NCBI RefSeq assembly: GCF_000471905.2
Contig: NW_006499997.1
Coordinates: 4,010,972-4,074,971, forward strand
Reading direction: 5' to 3'
Origin: Amborella trichopoda
Lineage: Eukaryota > Streptophyta > Magnoliopsida > Amborellales > Amborellaceae
DNA: 64,000 nt
Below the pieces are notes generated by a model. The model was not told where the DNA came from, searched no databases, and worked only from the letters and a program-made list of their open reading frames with translations. This document shows positions 33,626-45,684 of the stretch, in pieces; positions within the stretch are counted from its first letter, which is position 1; each line of letters starts with the position of its first letter. Position numbers and translations under genes: made by a program.

Positions 33626-35856
33626 TGCACCTTGCTAATCCATTGAAAAAATGTACTTTTGACGTTAGAAAACAACCTAATTGATCATCATATTCGAGAG
33701 TTTAATAAATACTCAGAAAAAATAAGAAATTAAAGTCGTAAAAATAATACATCTTGCAATATATAATCAGAATTGGTCATTTTCAAAAAAATTATGTACT
33801 TATAGATATATTGGATTTGAAAATAATTTTTGTTTTAAAATTTTACAATTTGATATAAAAATAGATTCTTGGGTCATCCTAAGGATTTGTTAGGCCAAAA
33901 TTACATCTTACAACAAAGTTTGGATGTGCGCCTTATTTTGATTGTTTATTGTTATAAGCCTATGCAAACCACACCCACTAAATAAATTTGAAATTTCATC
34001 AAATTAAACTAATAGCAAGAAAAAATATGTCAATCTAAATTACTCATAAGAAAAATAAGATTGCCACCTTTTACCATAAAAAAAAGGTCCACCTCAAATA
34101 TTCAATAGAAAAAAATGTTCTGGAGTTGGAAAACATTCCAATTGATCATCCGGAGCTCGAGATATACGGATATAAAGAAAGAAAATTCTGAGTCCTAAAA
34201 ATAATGCGTGTTGTAATTATCTAAGCCATAAATCCAAAAATGGATTCATCTAAATCAATTGCCGCATCCAAAGCCTGAAATTACAAACTACAGGAAAGCA
34301 TTATTTTGGAAGTCATTCTGGTAAACACATTCCAGTTAACTGATTAGACTTTTCATTGAATCACATAGGTATGTGTATATCATAATGTGCACCCAATTAC
34401 ATCATAATGAATCACATAAGCATGTCTATAAAGGTTAAGCTTCTCGTAATCAAAGAAATAATTGACGCACATATCATGGGCCGTTCTAGCAAAGAGCTTA
34501 CATGGTTAGCACCGTCAACATCATTTTCTATAAAATCAATATGCTAAATTCCATAACCAAGGACATAATGTTCAAAATCTAACAATCAACAGTACGGGTC
34601 ACAATTTCTAATTAGTTGGTATTAAAAAACAGCCATAATGTAGCACACTTTTTTTAATATGGTTCAAAGTATACCACACTTTAAGCATAGGTTATTTGTT
34701 CATATATGCAAACTTAGGTCTTTTCGTGCTCATTAAATTTTTGGTGTTAATGTGTCAATGTTTTATCACGAACTAGTGAAATAGGATTTTTCATGCATTC
34801 TTCTTCACAGGGTGAAAGGAGGCTAAAGAAACATCATCAGCTTCTTTTTTTATATATAAGTTATCACTTGAAGAGGGAAAAAAAGCTACAGAGAGAAAAA
34901 AAATCAGGGGAGAGAGAAAAACTAGCGAGAAAAAAAACTGAGATATACCTTTGTGAAGAGGCCTCGTAAGGGAGAGAGAAAAACCAGAGAGAGAACAATT
35001 TACCTCTTAACATTTTCTCTCCCTTTTTTTTTTTCTTTTTGAAAACCCTACAAAGAGAAAAATAATCTCTATGCTCTCAACTTCAAATTAGCAAACCAAC
35101 CATAGTCTTTTTAAACTCCAACACTCTTCTCTTCAATCATCTATTTAAAAAGGTCATGAATTTCTGTCTAACCCTCCCCTACGACAACGGTTCTCTTCAA
35201 TTGTCAAAGTAAACAAGTCCTTGATTTTCTCTTTCTACTGCGACAAAGTCACACATCAATCTACAATTAACTAAGTCCTAGCGAGAGAAAAACATATTAC
35301 TGCCACACCAGAATATATTTATAAGCAAGGTCTTTCTCACGGTCAACACTTCAATCAATCTAAAAAACCCATAAAATCAAAATTGATCCCAATTCTTTCT
35401 CTCCATGAAAAGTTCAAACAACATGCCTTTCTCTCTATAATTGCTCCTTGTATACTTTGCCCTTGCTTAGCCTTTTCCCCATTTATCTCTTGTTGCAAAT
35501 GAAGAAAAGGTTTGAGAGAGACCTGGAAATAGGAAAAAATGTTGGAGTAGGTTAGGGTAGAGACAGAGAAAGAATGGAAGAAAAAGTATAGAGGAGAGAG
35601 AATGGGGAATAAAATTTTCATCCATTCCATTTTGAAGAAAATCAATTCCATTTTGAAGAACATTTTCATCCATTCCACTATGAATCAAGGAAATAAATCA
35701 GATTATACAGGAACATTCTCAGCTTTGTTATGTACAGAACATCACCAAAACCACTAAATAAACAGAGGAAATCCAAAACACAATAGGGGAAAAAAATTCT
35801 TTATCGAGGGATAATAACAAGAGATAAAAGTTCCATACTGTAAACTGAAATTTTGT

Positions 35857-36335
35857 GGCTCCCATTTCAAGCCACAAAATAAGGAACTATTGCAGTTCTT
35901 TAGAATCAATAAACTCGAATCACCAATACATAAATATATGAATCAAGGTTGCTGATTTTTTACATGCATGTGGGGCATCAAATATCATGAATCAATAAAA
36001 TAAATCAGATTATCTTGGCTCCCATTTCAAGCCACCAAATAAAGAACTACAATAGTTCTCTAAATCAGTAAACTCAAATCACCAATACATAAATGTATGA
36101 ATCCAGTTTGCTGATTTTTTACATGCATTTGGGGGCATCAAATATCATGAATCAATGAAATAAATCAGATTAGCTTGGCTCCCATTTCAAGCCATAAAAT
36201 AAAGAAACTATTGTAGCTCTCTAGAATGAATAAACTCGAATCACCAATACATAAATATATGAATCAAGGTTGCAGATTTTTTACATGCATTTGGTGCATT
36301 AAATATCATGAATCAATGAAATATATCAAAGTATC
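35857..36335. repeat. Three tandem copies of a 160-bp unit
   Basis: Units begin 'ggctcccatttcaagcca' at 35,857, 36,017 and 36,177. Each carries 'aatcaccaatacataaat', 'ttttttacatgcat' and 'aaatatcatgaatcaat'. The copies are close to identical and lie inside the TIR element. Confidence 0.9.
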
Positions 36336-36949
36336 CTGTTCACTTGTGTATGAAAAGAAATGGAACAAGAAATCAGAAGACGGAATAAATTCCAAGAGAT
36401 TTACAACAGAGAAATATTGGGAAAGCCCCAATTTTTTTACAGCAGATTTATAACAGAGAAAAATAAGGAAATCCCTAAATCTTTTTACAGGGATTCCTAA
36501 AAAAAACTCTGAAAGGATCCAAAAACCTAAATTACTAAAAAAAACATAAAAAATAAGAAAATCTTCATAGAACTCACTGATGATTGAGAGGTTGCTGCTC
36601 TTGCTCGCACTGGTTCCTCTTGCTCGCACTGGTTCCTCAAGCTTTTGCTCGCAGAGGAAGCAGCTAGGGTTAACAGAGAAGAGAGGGGTCTGGCAAATCT
36701 TCCAAAGAAGAGAGAGAGAGCTTTGTCAGAGAGGAAGCGGCTTAGGGTTCACAGAGAAGAGACGGGTCTGGCTGAGCGGCTGAGTGCGAAGAGAGGGGTG
36801 GCTGAGCGGCTGAGTGCGCAGAAGTTTAGGGCACAAAGCTTTTGATCGATAGGGGGGGGGAAGTTTTTTACACACAAAGTTGGGAACATGGACAGTAATA
36901 GGTAAGTTCTTTATTTACCTTACTGTTTTTTATCAAGCACGCCCTGTTA

Positions 36950-38624
36950 ATCATAAGTCTGAATTCCTTTGAGCCTGCTATTATCGTCTGATATTGTCAT
37001 TTCAAATTTGGTTTTAAAAAGTTTTCATCCATTTTAATATTGTTGAAAATAGTTTGAGAAGTTTTTTAAGAAGGAAAAAGACAAGGAGGTCAATAAGTCT
37101 CTTCTTGCCAAATTTGGATAGGATTTGGTAAGTGAAATATAGCATGGGTTTAGATCTCATTAGGAAAAAAATACCTTTAGAAACATCACTTGAAAGTGTA
37201 TTAAGAAAATTGTTCTATTTATTAAAAGACATAGCCTCTGGGTTCTTAGTAATGGGAAAGGCGGATGTTCTCATTTGGAGCCCAATAATAATGGAAAACT
37301 TACCTTACTTAGTGCCAATGAAGTAATTATAGAGTAGCGAATAAAAACAATGCACTAATGGCCATATAGAAGAAACCTATCTACCCTATGGCTTCATGGG
37401 TTTTAATACTTGCTAGTTTGTACAAAGAAAATCGCAAACTATCATTTGGTGATTTTCTATAGTTCGCTCTTGAATCGTCATAATCGATGATTCAAAAAAA
37501 ACTAAAAATAAATGACGTAAAATAATAATTAAAATAGAGGTTTATGATGTGGGGATTCAGGGGGACCGTTGAAAACATTAGATAAGCTTAGAGAAAAATA
37601 AAATTAAAAATTAAAAATTAAAAATGGGGGTTTTAGGGGGAACAGGGCACGGACCCATACCATTCAGAAACCGATTCGGTCCTGATGGATTCCACATTCG
37701 AATCAGCAAAATCGTCGGGTTTTAAAATATTGGTTGGGTCAAGCCCTAGTCTGCAACAAAGTTGTTGAAGATGAAACTCACAAGTACCTACAACAAGATG
37801 TGGAAAGTCTCCCTCACCACCATCAAATGGGTAATTCGACATGAAAAGAATCAAAGGAGATAAAAAACCAGTACATTGGTGCTAATTAAAATCATTTGGA
37901 AGATCGGAAATAACATTATGGATAATGATTCCACCTCCAACAAATAAAACTTAAAATATCATTTATCTGAGATATAACTTGCCACCATTTTTTAAAGTGT
38001 ACATAGTGAGGGTTATATGTATATACAAGGCCTGAACAAATATATTGAATGTTTACATAGTAAGTGCTACTCTCTTGCACGTATTGGATGGTTAACATAG
38101 TAAGCACTAGCCTCTTGTACATGTTAAATGTTGAACGCATATAGCATGCTTCTATGGGAGTATATTGTACTTGAAGCAAACCACAAAACAGATTCCTAGG
38201 AGAATTTATTGATCCATAATTTTGGGATCTATTAAGTATCATTAGATCGTTATTTTCAAGAACAAAACAAAAGTTTTTTTTGAGTTCTAGAACATCTAGA
38301 ACTTTCCCTCAAAAAATTAGTCAGTTCTTGTTCAATCTTAGGATATCACCTTATTTAGAGAAATAGAGGGTGAATTAATTTTTGTTTTCTTTGAGATTGG
38401 TCCCTAGGTTCTATAGATTACATCCCAAAAAGTTGAGAGCAGAAAAACATCCCTAGCTTGTGCTTTGGCTGATTGAACAAAGAGACAGTTTGCTCTTGTA
38501 GGAGCATAAAATTTTCTCTGGTAAGCACTACCCTACCGTACATGTTTCACATGATAAAAATAAAAGTGGTGCTGGCTGTTAGGAACCTGCTCAAATAGGC
38601 TTGCAACAGACTTGGTCAACCCTG
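36950..38624. other. AT-rich intergenic DNA
   Basis: No conserved coding sequence was recognised. A short imperfect repeat at 38,045-38,125 ('catagtaagtgctact' / 'catagtaagcactagc') is the only structure noticed. Short frames such as 37,633-37,854 resemble nothing known to me. Confidence 0.6.
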
Positions 38625-39104
38625 TCCTAGTTAAGGGGGTGAGAATTTTTTGGATCCGTTTCGGATCCACCCAGATCCGGATCTAGATCCATAGTATACT
38701 TTGGATCTGGATTCATATCTGAATTCGAAATTTTATATAGGATCTGGATCTAGATCTGGATTTACTTCCATTTGAATTCTAATCTTAAATTTTCCACGCC
38801 CTCTTTTAAAAAGCAAAACATTTGGTGGTCACATGAGACTACCATAGTCAACATATGGATTCCCCTTATTTTCAGTGTTAAACATCTATTTGAGTTCATT
38901 TCGGTTTTAGTGTTACTTTTTTTTATCGGCAAGGGTAGTATTGATTTTTTGGAGACCCGCAGCAATCAAAATTAGGGAATAATAGTATGTAATTATGGTA
39001 AGAAAAAGCGATGAATAAAAAAAAAAGCTCATATGAATATATGATTTGAATAAAAAAGGGAAGCCCTTATTACATAAATCTTAAAATGTTGAACCCTCTA
39101 ACAT

Positions 39105-39340
39105 TTCATCAAATTAAAAATAAACATCTTTAGAATTCAAATAACTATATATACATCATTCTCAAATAAAAGAAACCCCATATCCTTACATCCATCAAAT
39201 TAAAAATAAATATCCATAGAATTTCATCATTCTCAAATAAAATAAACCCATATCCTTACCTCCATCAAATTAAAAATAAACATCCACAGAATTTCATCAT
39301 TCTCAACTAAAAGAAATTACTTCCATCAAATTAAAAACAC
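39105..39340. repeat. ~75-bp tandem repeat inside hAT element
   Basis: About three units hold 'catcaaattaaaaataaaca' and 'aatttcatcattctcaaata' followed by 'cccatatccttac'. AT-rich, no coding sense. Confidence 0.7.
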
Positions 39341-40129
39341 ATCATACAGTGCCACCAATTTAGGATGTTGAAGTTTTGATCAAATTGGAAAACAGTTTCC
39401 TCTAAGTACATGTCCAACTCATACTTTCTAGATAAATTGCCTGAGTTCTCATCAATGCAAGTTTAAAAATCCCCCTATCAACTTAGCAATAGAGTCCAAT
39501 TTCTTTCTCTCTCTCACTCCACTATCCAAAGTACTCCCAGAGCTACCAGGTAATGCATTATTACTTTCCTAGTTTGCATATAGATCATAAATCCCAATCC
39601 GAACTATACTTACCTGGTGCTCTGCATAAATTTTTAAGTAGTAGAACTTCACAAGCAGGAGTTTATATCAAGGATAAACCACAACTGTTATAAGCCAAAA
39701 CCAAAGAACAAATCTTCCAATACTTATCAAATTTTACCTTTCATTTTGATTGTCATAGAACCTATATGTTCCTTAGAGCTCATGCTCCATTTCATTAAAA
39801 TCTACATGTTACATCATAAAAAAGTTTCAGACAATCACATATTTCTTTTGCACTCTCCTATTCACGATCAAATGGTACCAAATTGGGCGAAAATTCATAT
39901 TGTACAAAAACGATGAAATGCCTCCTTTAATGCTAGGACCACATCTAACATTTTATAAGTCGAATTCCACCGAGGTGGAACATCAAGGCATATATTTTTT
40001 TTTACTTTCTATTCGGAGTAGGCTAATTGTTTCATTAAACCTTTCATGCCTAGCTTGTGAGGCCTTGATAAACTTGATACCCTCTCAAAGCTATTGTTTA
40101 TAACCCATCTTGCACAATAAGGTTCAAAA

Positions 40130-40968
40130 TATGTGCACAACATTGCACATGAAACATCTTACCGTCGAGGACAAGTTACAAATTTCGAGACAATTGTCTC
40201 TTGAGGGATGATGTTGCAACACCGTTATATGTTGCATTATCAAGAGTAACTGTAAACAACTTTTTTTCAAGCTTCCAATGCATTAAAAGATCCAAAAGCG
40301 TTGTAGCAATGACCTCCCCTGTATGAGAAGATGGTACATATACGAAACTAAGGCTTCATTTCTATAATTTTCATGATTCATTGATATAATGTGCAGTTAA
40401 GCACAAATACCCCTGATTCCAACATGAAGATTGCATGTCCATGGTGAGACTCACTCAAATTGGAATTTTCTTTAACTCCGCAAGTTTCTTTTCTCACTCT
40501 TGTAAATTCCCATAATACTTGATTTTATTGTGGAGTGAGAAACCATCTTAAACAATGGTAGAAGATTTTTCACAAAATTTCTAAATCTTGTGGGTTGCAC
40601 AATTGAGAATTGGTATTTATGTAGGATGATCATTTTTGCAATATCATTCCTACTTCTTTCTTGATCAAATTTAAAATTTGCTAAACCCCCTCCCCTTTCT
40701 TAAATGATGTTGCTAATAATTGTTGGCCTAAAGTTGCATGCATTCTCCTTGGACATCTTAAATGGTTATGTGAATGACTTATCTCACTTGAACTACCTCT
40801 TGTTAGTTGAATTCAACAATGCATACACCTTGCTTTTACAGAACTATCTTCTTTAGTGATTTTATCAAATCCTTCCCAAACAGAAGAAACATTTTTACGT
40901 TTGGAGATTCTAGATGAAATGTCTTCTACAGTGGTAATTTGCTTAGAATTTTCTTTAACATTAGACAT
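40130..40968 (-). pseudogene. hAT transposase remnant with BED zinc finger
   Basis: An ATG at 40,968 opens MSNVKENSKQITTVEDISSR, then SVWEGFDKITKEDSSVKARC followed by MHC, the first half of a BED finger (W..F..C-x2-C) as in plant hAT transposases. The second half is visible just beyond the stop near 40,813 (the conserved H-x-H part, ..SHNHLRCP). Downstream to about 40,130, scattered segments in changing frames fit the rest of a hAT transposase (CLVCGVK-like and VCTYFEPYC-like pieces), but many stops are present. The dimerisation region was not recognised. The protein would have bound the element ends and cut them; this copy is dead. Confidence 0.6.
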
Positions 40969-42359
40969 TTTGCTAACCAAAAAGAACACAACAGTATCAA
41001 AAAAAAAAAAGCAATAAAAATACACCACAACAGTAGCATAAAAGAGAAATACAATCATACCTTCGCATCTAAGAGCACAATTCTGAGCCCAAAGAATTCA
41101 ATCCAAAATTCTCAAAAAACATAATAGAGAGATGTACAAAGCTCATTCCAAAACTCATTATAAGCATGTGAAAGTGCATTCCAAAATTCACTCCATTCAG
41201 ATGTTGCATTAGGGCCACGTAAATTAGAGATAAGCCATTTACATCCATCTTTCACATCAAAAATAACATTTGACACATACCAACAACCTAAACCAAACCA
41301 TCTGCACTACCAACGGATTCTTTGCAACAAAATTTTTGAAAGGTAAATTGAGCAACTCCATAGTATGGTACAAATAGCTTCCAAGATGTTATATATTAAT
41401 ACCAAGTTACTCATATGTTGCTGGAAGCATGGTACAGATAGGTTACAAGAAAATCTTTTTAACAGCTGATTTTAAGAAATAAATGAGTAACATTTGGCAG
41501 AGACACAATAAATGGTGGAGAAAAACTACAATCTAGTAGCCAATAGTTGACTACATGAGCAGAGTAATATCATAAAATTAACATTCCAAAACGCATTCTA
41601 TGGGAACACCTTCTTTCATAAACCACCAAAAATGAAAAACACGGGAGTATATAAATAATAAATAATCAACATTGTACTTCTTAGAAACTACAAATGTTAT
41701 TCAACAAAAAGAAACATTGATAACAGAGAGATAAATAAAACAGTGATAACAATAAATAAAAAATCACAATTTAAAGAAAGAGTAAAAAATCAAAAAGCAT
41801 AACAGAAAGATGAGACAGAGAAAAAAAAAATTTAAGGTTTTTATGGGGCTTCAAAGATCTTCAACAACCACCAAAAATAAATAAATAAACTAAGAAATGA
41901 GAGAGATATCTCAAATTTGGCCGATTTTATAGGTTCTTCACAGGTCCCTCTGTTAAGCCATGAAAATGCATAGATTTGAGCAAGAAAACTAAAGATAAAT
42001 TTAGGGTTTCTATATGGGATTCGAAGAACTTCGACAAGACTAAAAAATCATAAAAAAAATAATTGAGAGATGAGAGAGAAATCTAGGCTTTGGCCAAAAA
42101 AAAAATATGCTCGCAAAAAGCCTAAAAAGCAGGGAATGGAATGGGCGTACCTGTTTGGAGCGATTGTGCTTCAATTACACTTGTTTAGAGAGAGATAGGC
42201 GAGGTTGCTTGGTAGACTCTTTGGGCGACTCCTAATGTAATGGTGCGGCCCTTGGTTTATTCGAAAGGATATTTCACCGAACTTATAGTCATCAATGCTA
42301 CTCCTTCTTATAGTCATCAATTTGATTCCTCTGTGATAGGTTGTGCTAGCTAAGTTGGA

Positions 42360-42660
42360 GTTTGTCGGGTTTTTGTGCTGAGTTTGTTGGGTTTTTGTGG
42401 CACAGAGAAATGGCGAGGAATGACTCGAATTTATTTGCTCTGGTTTTGCCACCTAATTTCGCGTTTGTGGGGGTTTTGTGACATAGAGAAATAGCGACGG
42501 ATGTTGTAGAGAATACTTTTGCTTGTTAAGTTCGAAATTGTGGGGGTTTTTGTGACATAGAGAATGGTGAAGGATGTTATAGAGAATAGTTTTGCTAGTT
42601 AAGCAAGCTTGTGGGAGGGTTTTGTGACAGAGAAATGGCGACGGATGTTATAGAGAAGAA
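42360..42660. repeat. ~75-bp tandem repeat near right end of hAT element
   Basis: Four units carry 'gtgggggttttgtgacatag' followed by 'agaaatggcgacggatgtta' variants. This subterminal position is where hAT transposases often bind repeated motifs, so a binding role is possible but not shown. Confidence 0.7.
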
Positions 42661-42827
42661 ACCCTTAATGATAATGTCCTTTGTTTAGAGAAGAAACCCT
42701 AACGATGGGGTACCGTATTTTGTTGAGAGAGAGAAGTAAGGATAAATCCCCACCGATCATCTTTTATAAATCTACAGTGCGGATTACTTTTTCTAAAAGT
42801 TAAAATAATTATATATATTATAAAATA

Positions 42828-43482
42828 ATGATACTACAAGACCTTCCCACATCCATGAGAGTAGGACCCCAAACCATCACCATTAAATTTTGACATAAAT
42901 CTTTAAAAAAGTTATCAATAAACTTTTGATACAGATCTCTAAAAAAGTTATCAATAAACCCAATGTAATAACTTCTCTAGAGATCTGTGTCAAAATTTAA
43001 TGGTGATCTTTGGGGTCCTATTCACATGCGTGTGGGAGGGTCTCATAGTATCTTTACTTGAATATGATATGGGAAATGATCTTGTGACCCTCCCACACTT
43101 ATGTGTGTAGGACCCCAAAGGATCACCATTAAATTTGGCACAGATCTTTAGAAAAGTCAAGTCTCACACCCATGTGATAACTTTTCTAGAGATCTGTGCT
43201 AAATTTAATAGTGATATTTTGGAGTCCTACACACATGGGTGTCAGGAGGGTCTCATAGGATCATTACTCATATAATACAGAGTAATGACACTATGAAACC
43301 CTCCCGCACTCATGTGAGTAGAACCTCAAAAGATCACTATTAAATTTTGATACATATCTCTATAAAGCTCATTCACCCAATTCCTACACTCATGTCATAA
43401 CGTTTTTAGAGAACTATGTTAAAATTTAATGGTTATCATTGGGGTCCTACTCACATAGATGTGGGAGGGTCTCATAGTGTTA
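42828..43482. mobile_element. Three tandem foldback MITEs
   Basis: Three near-palindromes lie at about 42,830-43,052, 43,078-43,263 and 43,287-43,482. Each begins with 'ccctcccacac..atg..taggacccca' and 'atcaccattaaatttt', and ends with the reverse of these: 'aaaatttaatggtgat', 'tggggtcctac', 'gtgggagggtctcatag'. Each would fold into a long hairpin. They resemble one another closely enough to be one MITE family inserted repeatedly or amplified in place. Confidence 0.8.
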
Positions 43483-43674
43483 TTTCTCACTATATATATA
43501 ATATAATTTATATTATTTTTAAAATTGGGTCGTATCTAGATCGTATCCACATGCACCCAGATCCGATCCGATTTTAGGTTGGATCAGAATTTAGAATCCA
43601 AATCTTGGATCCATACGCATATCCTAATAGCATTCGGATCAAGATTGGGTGAATTCTCGGCCCTAATCCTAGTC

Positions 43675-44918
43675 TTTGCCAAGTATGGGCTCCCAATCCT
43701 ACTCAAGCAGCTTTGCAACGAGCTTGGCCTTGATTAAGCCAAAAAGCCCATGCCGAGACTCAGCTCTAGCCTATTACCGAATAAAAGCAAAAAAAACAAA
43801 AGAAAAAACAAATAAAATATAAATCGATATTTCATCTTTTCTCAAAAAAAACTTATTCCCTATAACTTTATTTATTGATTAACTTAATATTAATGAGTTT
43901 TAATTTAAAGATAAGTACATTGACAGTGGGAGTAAATTAAGAATCTTGATTTAACAAAAAATTTCAACAAAAATTTCACCATTGATTTCCCTTAAGAAAA
44001 AAGTGTACGAAAACATACAAGCAATATATTCCCAAAAAAAAGTAAAGCAATCCTATATCTCCAAATAATAGGTAGAATTAGAAAAAGAGTAACCCAATGA
44101 AAAAAAAGTGTTTTTTTTTTTTAAATCCATAGCATCCTTTTTTGTTTTTTTCTGTAAAACCTATATTGTTATTATAAAGAGCAGGAGAAAGATTCAATGA
44201 TGCTAAAGATTTCGGTAGCTAGGAATTCAGTGCGAGATTCAAATTTGCTTAAGTATTTTGTTGTTTTTTTTATGCATAGAGAAGTTTGTATATTTTATTT
44301 TTTATTTTTATATCTTTTTTCATTGGTGATTACAACATAGCTTCATGGATGTACCACTATTTTACATATTTGGATCTTTGCGTTTTCTTTTAATCAATTG
44401 TAATCTTATATTGAAGATGTTTTTTATTTTTTTCTTTGAAAAATAATCCTAGACTTTGGTTTACAGTTTTTGTTATTTGCTAATTAGTTGTGCTTGATAT
44501 TGTTATTGTTGTTTCATTTTATGCTCTCAATAAATCTACAATACATCTTGTGTTGTAACATTGTAGCAAGCATTGTTGCTGAATTTATTGAAAGTTTCAA
44601 CAAAAAAGTGCCAAGTATTAGCCTGATACTAGTAAGACTATAAAATTATTGTTTATGTCTTTAATACATATATATAATAACTGCAAATCAGAATCCTATA
44701 CTGTGTCATTTATATATATATTTTCACTATATTTTGTTGAACCAAATCCAAACTATTCATGAATCTATAACTTATCTTAATTTTGGCGATATGTAAGTTT
44801 TACATGATTTTTTTTCTTTCGCCTTTTTGAAATAAAACTGATTTATTAGCGATATTTTTGTATATCAATATTTTATTATTCCCTGACTTGCTAAATATAT
44901 TCACAAATGAAAATATAT
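43675..44918. other. AT-rich region between hAT element and MITE
   Basis: No gene was recognised. It is rich in A and T homopolymers and poor in open frames. It forms the distal upstream region of RER1. Confidence 0.6.
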
Positions 44919-44926
44919 CATAGCTG

Positions 44927-45338
44927 TAGGGGTGGCAATGGACCTGAACCCGACCCAAGCCCCGCTGATTATACCCAACACGGGTTTGGGTATGAATCCA
45001 ATATTTGGACCCCATGGGTCGGGTCTGGGTCTAAAACTTGGATCTGAACCTTATTCGAGGCCAAGTTCGGCTGGACCCGACCCGTAAAATATTTGAGATA
45101 AAATACTTTAAGCTTTATTCGTTTTGGTGTACTTTATATACAATAACAACTTATAGTCATCTGATAAAAAAAAAAAAAGATAATACGGATGGCAATAGAT
45201 TGGACCAAACCTAGGACCCAATAAGTACATATATTAGTCAAATTTTTAAACCCAACGGGTTCCATCTTGGCCAAATATTTGGACCCAAATACTATTCCGG
45301 TCTGAACGAGACCCGTACCCAACCCGTTGCCACCCCTA
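44927..45338. mobile_element. hAT-type MITE in the RER1 upstream region
   Basis: Perfectly inverted termini 'taggggtggcaa' (left) and 'ttgccacccctac' (right) are flanked by 8-bp duplications catagctg (44,919-44,926) and catagccg (45,339-45,346), one mismatch. Subterminal 'gacccgacccgtaa'/'acccgtacccaacccg' is typical of TAGGGGTGGCAA hAT elements. At 412 bp it is non-coding. Its right end is about 345 bp before the RER1 start codon. Confidence 0.9.
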
Positions 45339-45346
45339 CATAGCCG

Positions 45347-45684
45347 CGTGAAACGGTGGATTTTACGTGGACCCCAAGTGAACCAAGTCTGAACGTTGGC
45401 CACTCTCTCTCTCTTGATCCGTGGGGACTTCCTTGTTCGAGGGCGAGGGATCCATATAGACAGAGAGGAGAGAGAGAAGGTCCGCTCGGCTCGGCTCGGC
45501 TCGGCTCGGCTCGGCTCTGTTATTTAGGCCTCCACCACTAGCTCCTTGGTCTGCATTCCTCCGCTGCTTCCATGGCATCGACCCACCAACCCTAGAGAGA
45601 AAAACAAACGACCACGCAACTAAGTTGAAAATTTTCTCTTCCTTTTGATTCTAGGGTTTTCTCCCTCTAAAACCAGATAATCCA
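45347..45684 (+). promoter_or_regulatory. RER1 proximal promoter and 5' UTR
   Basis: This stretch lies between the MITE and the ATG. It contains 'ccactctctctctc' (45,400), a GGCTC pentamer array (45,483-45,517) and 'ctagggttttctccctc' just before the start, a composition usual for plant 5' UTRs. No clear TATA box was found. The transcription start cannot be placed from sequence. Confidence 0.5.
45483..45517. repeat. (GGCTC)n pentanucleotide microsatellite
   Basis: About seven tandem copies of ggctc in the presumed 5' UTR or core promoter of RER1. GC-rich pentamers of this kind vary in length and could affect leader structure. Confidence 0.9.

Larger units (their letters stand above)
33130..36946. 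mobile_element. Non-autonomous TIR DNA transposon, possibly PIF/Harbinger-like
   Basis: The left end 'aaggcgtgtttaataac' is the inverted counterpart of the right end, whose reverse complement is 'cagggcgtgcttgataa'. Similarity continues inward for about 300 bp: 'acagtaaggtaagtaaggaa' (33,215) mirrors 36,900-36,930, and 'cactcagccgctcagcc' (33,421) mirrors 36,765-36,815. TTA flanks both ends (33,127-33,129 and 36,947-36,949), the usual target of PIF/Harbinger. The terminal motif is not fully identical and the long TIR could also suggest a Mutator-like element. No transposase is visible, so it would depend on one supplied elsewhere. Confidence 0.6.
38633..43666 (-). mobile_element. hAT DNA transposon, decayed, with 8-bp target duplication
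   Basis: The ends are inverted: left 'aagggggtgagaatt', right reverse complement 'ttagggccgagaattc', both followed inward by clusters of 'ggatccg' / 'gatctagatcc'. Flanking 8-bp duplications are tcctagtt (38,625-38,632) and tcctagtc (43,667-43,674), one mismatch. Length is 5,034 bp, suitable for an autonomous hAT. A BED-finger transposase remnant on the minus strand supports the superfamily. Two tandem-repeat zones and three MITE hairpins lie inside. Confidence 0.85.
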
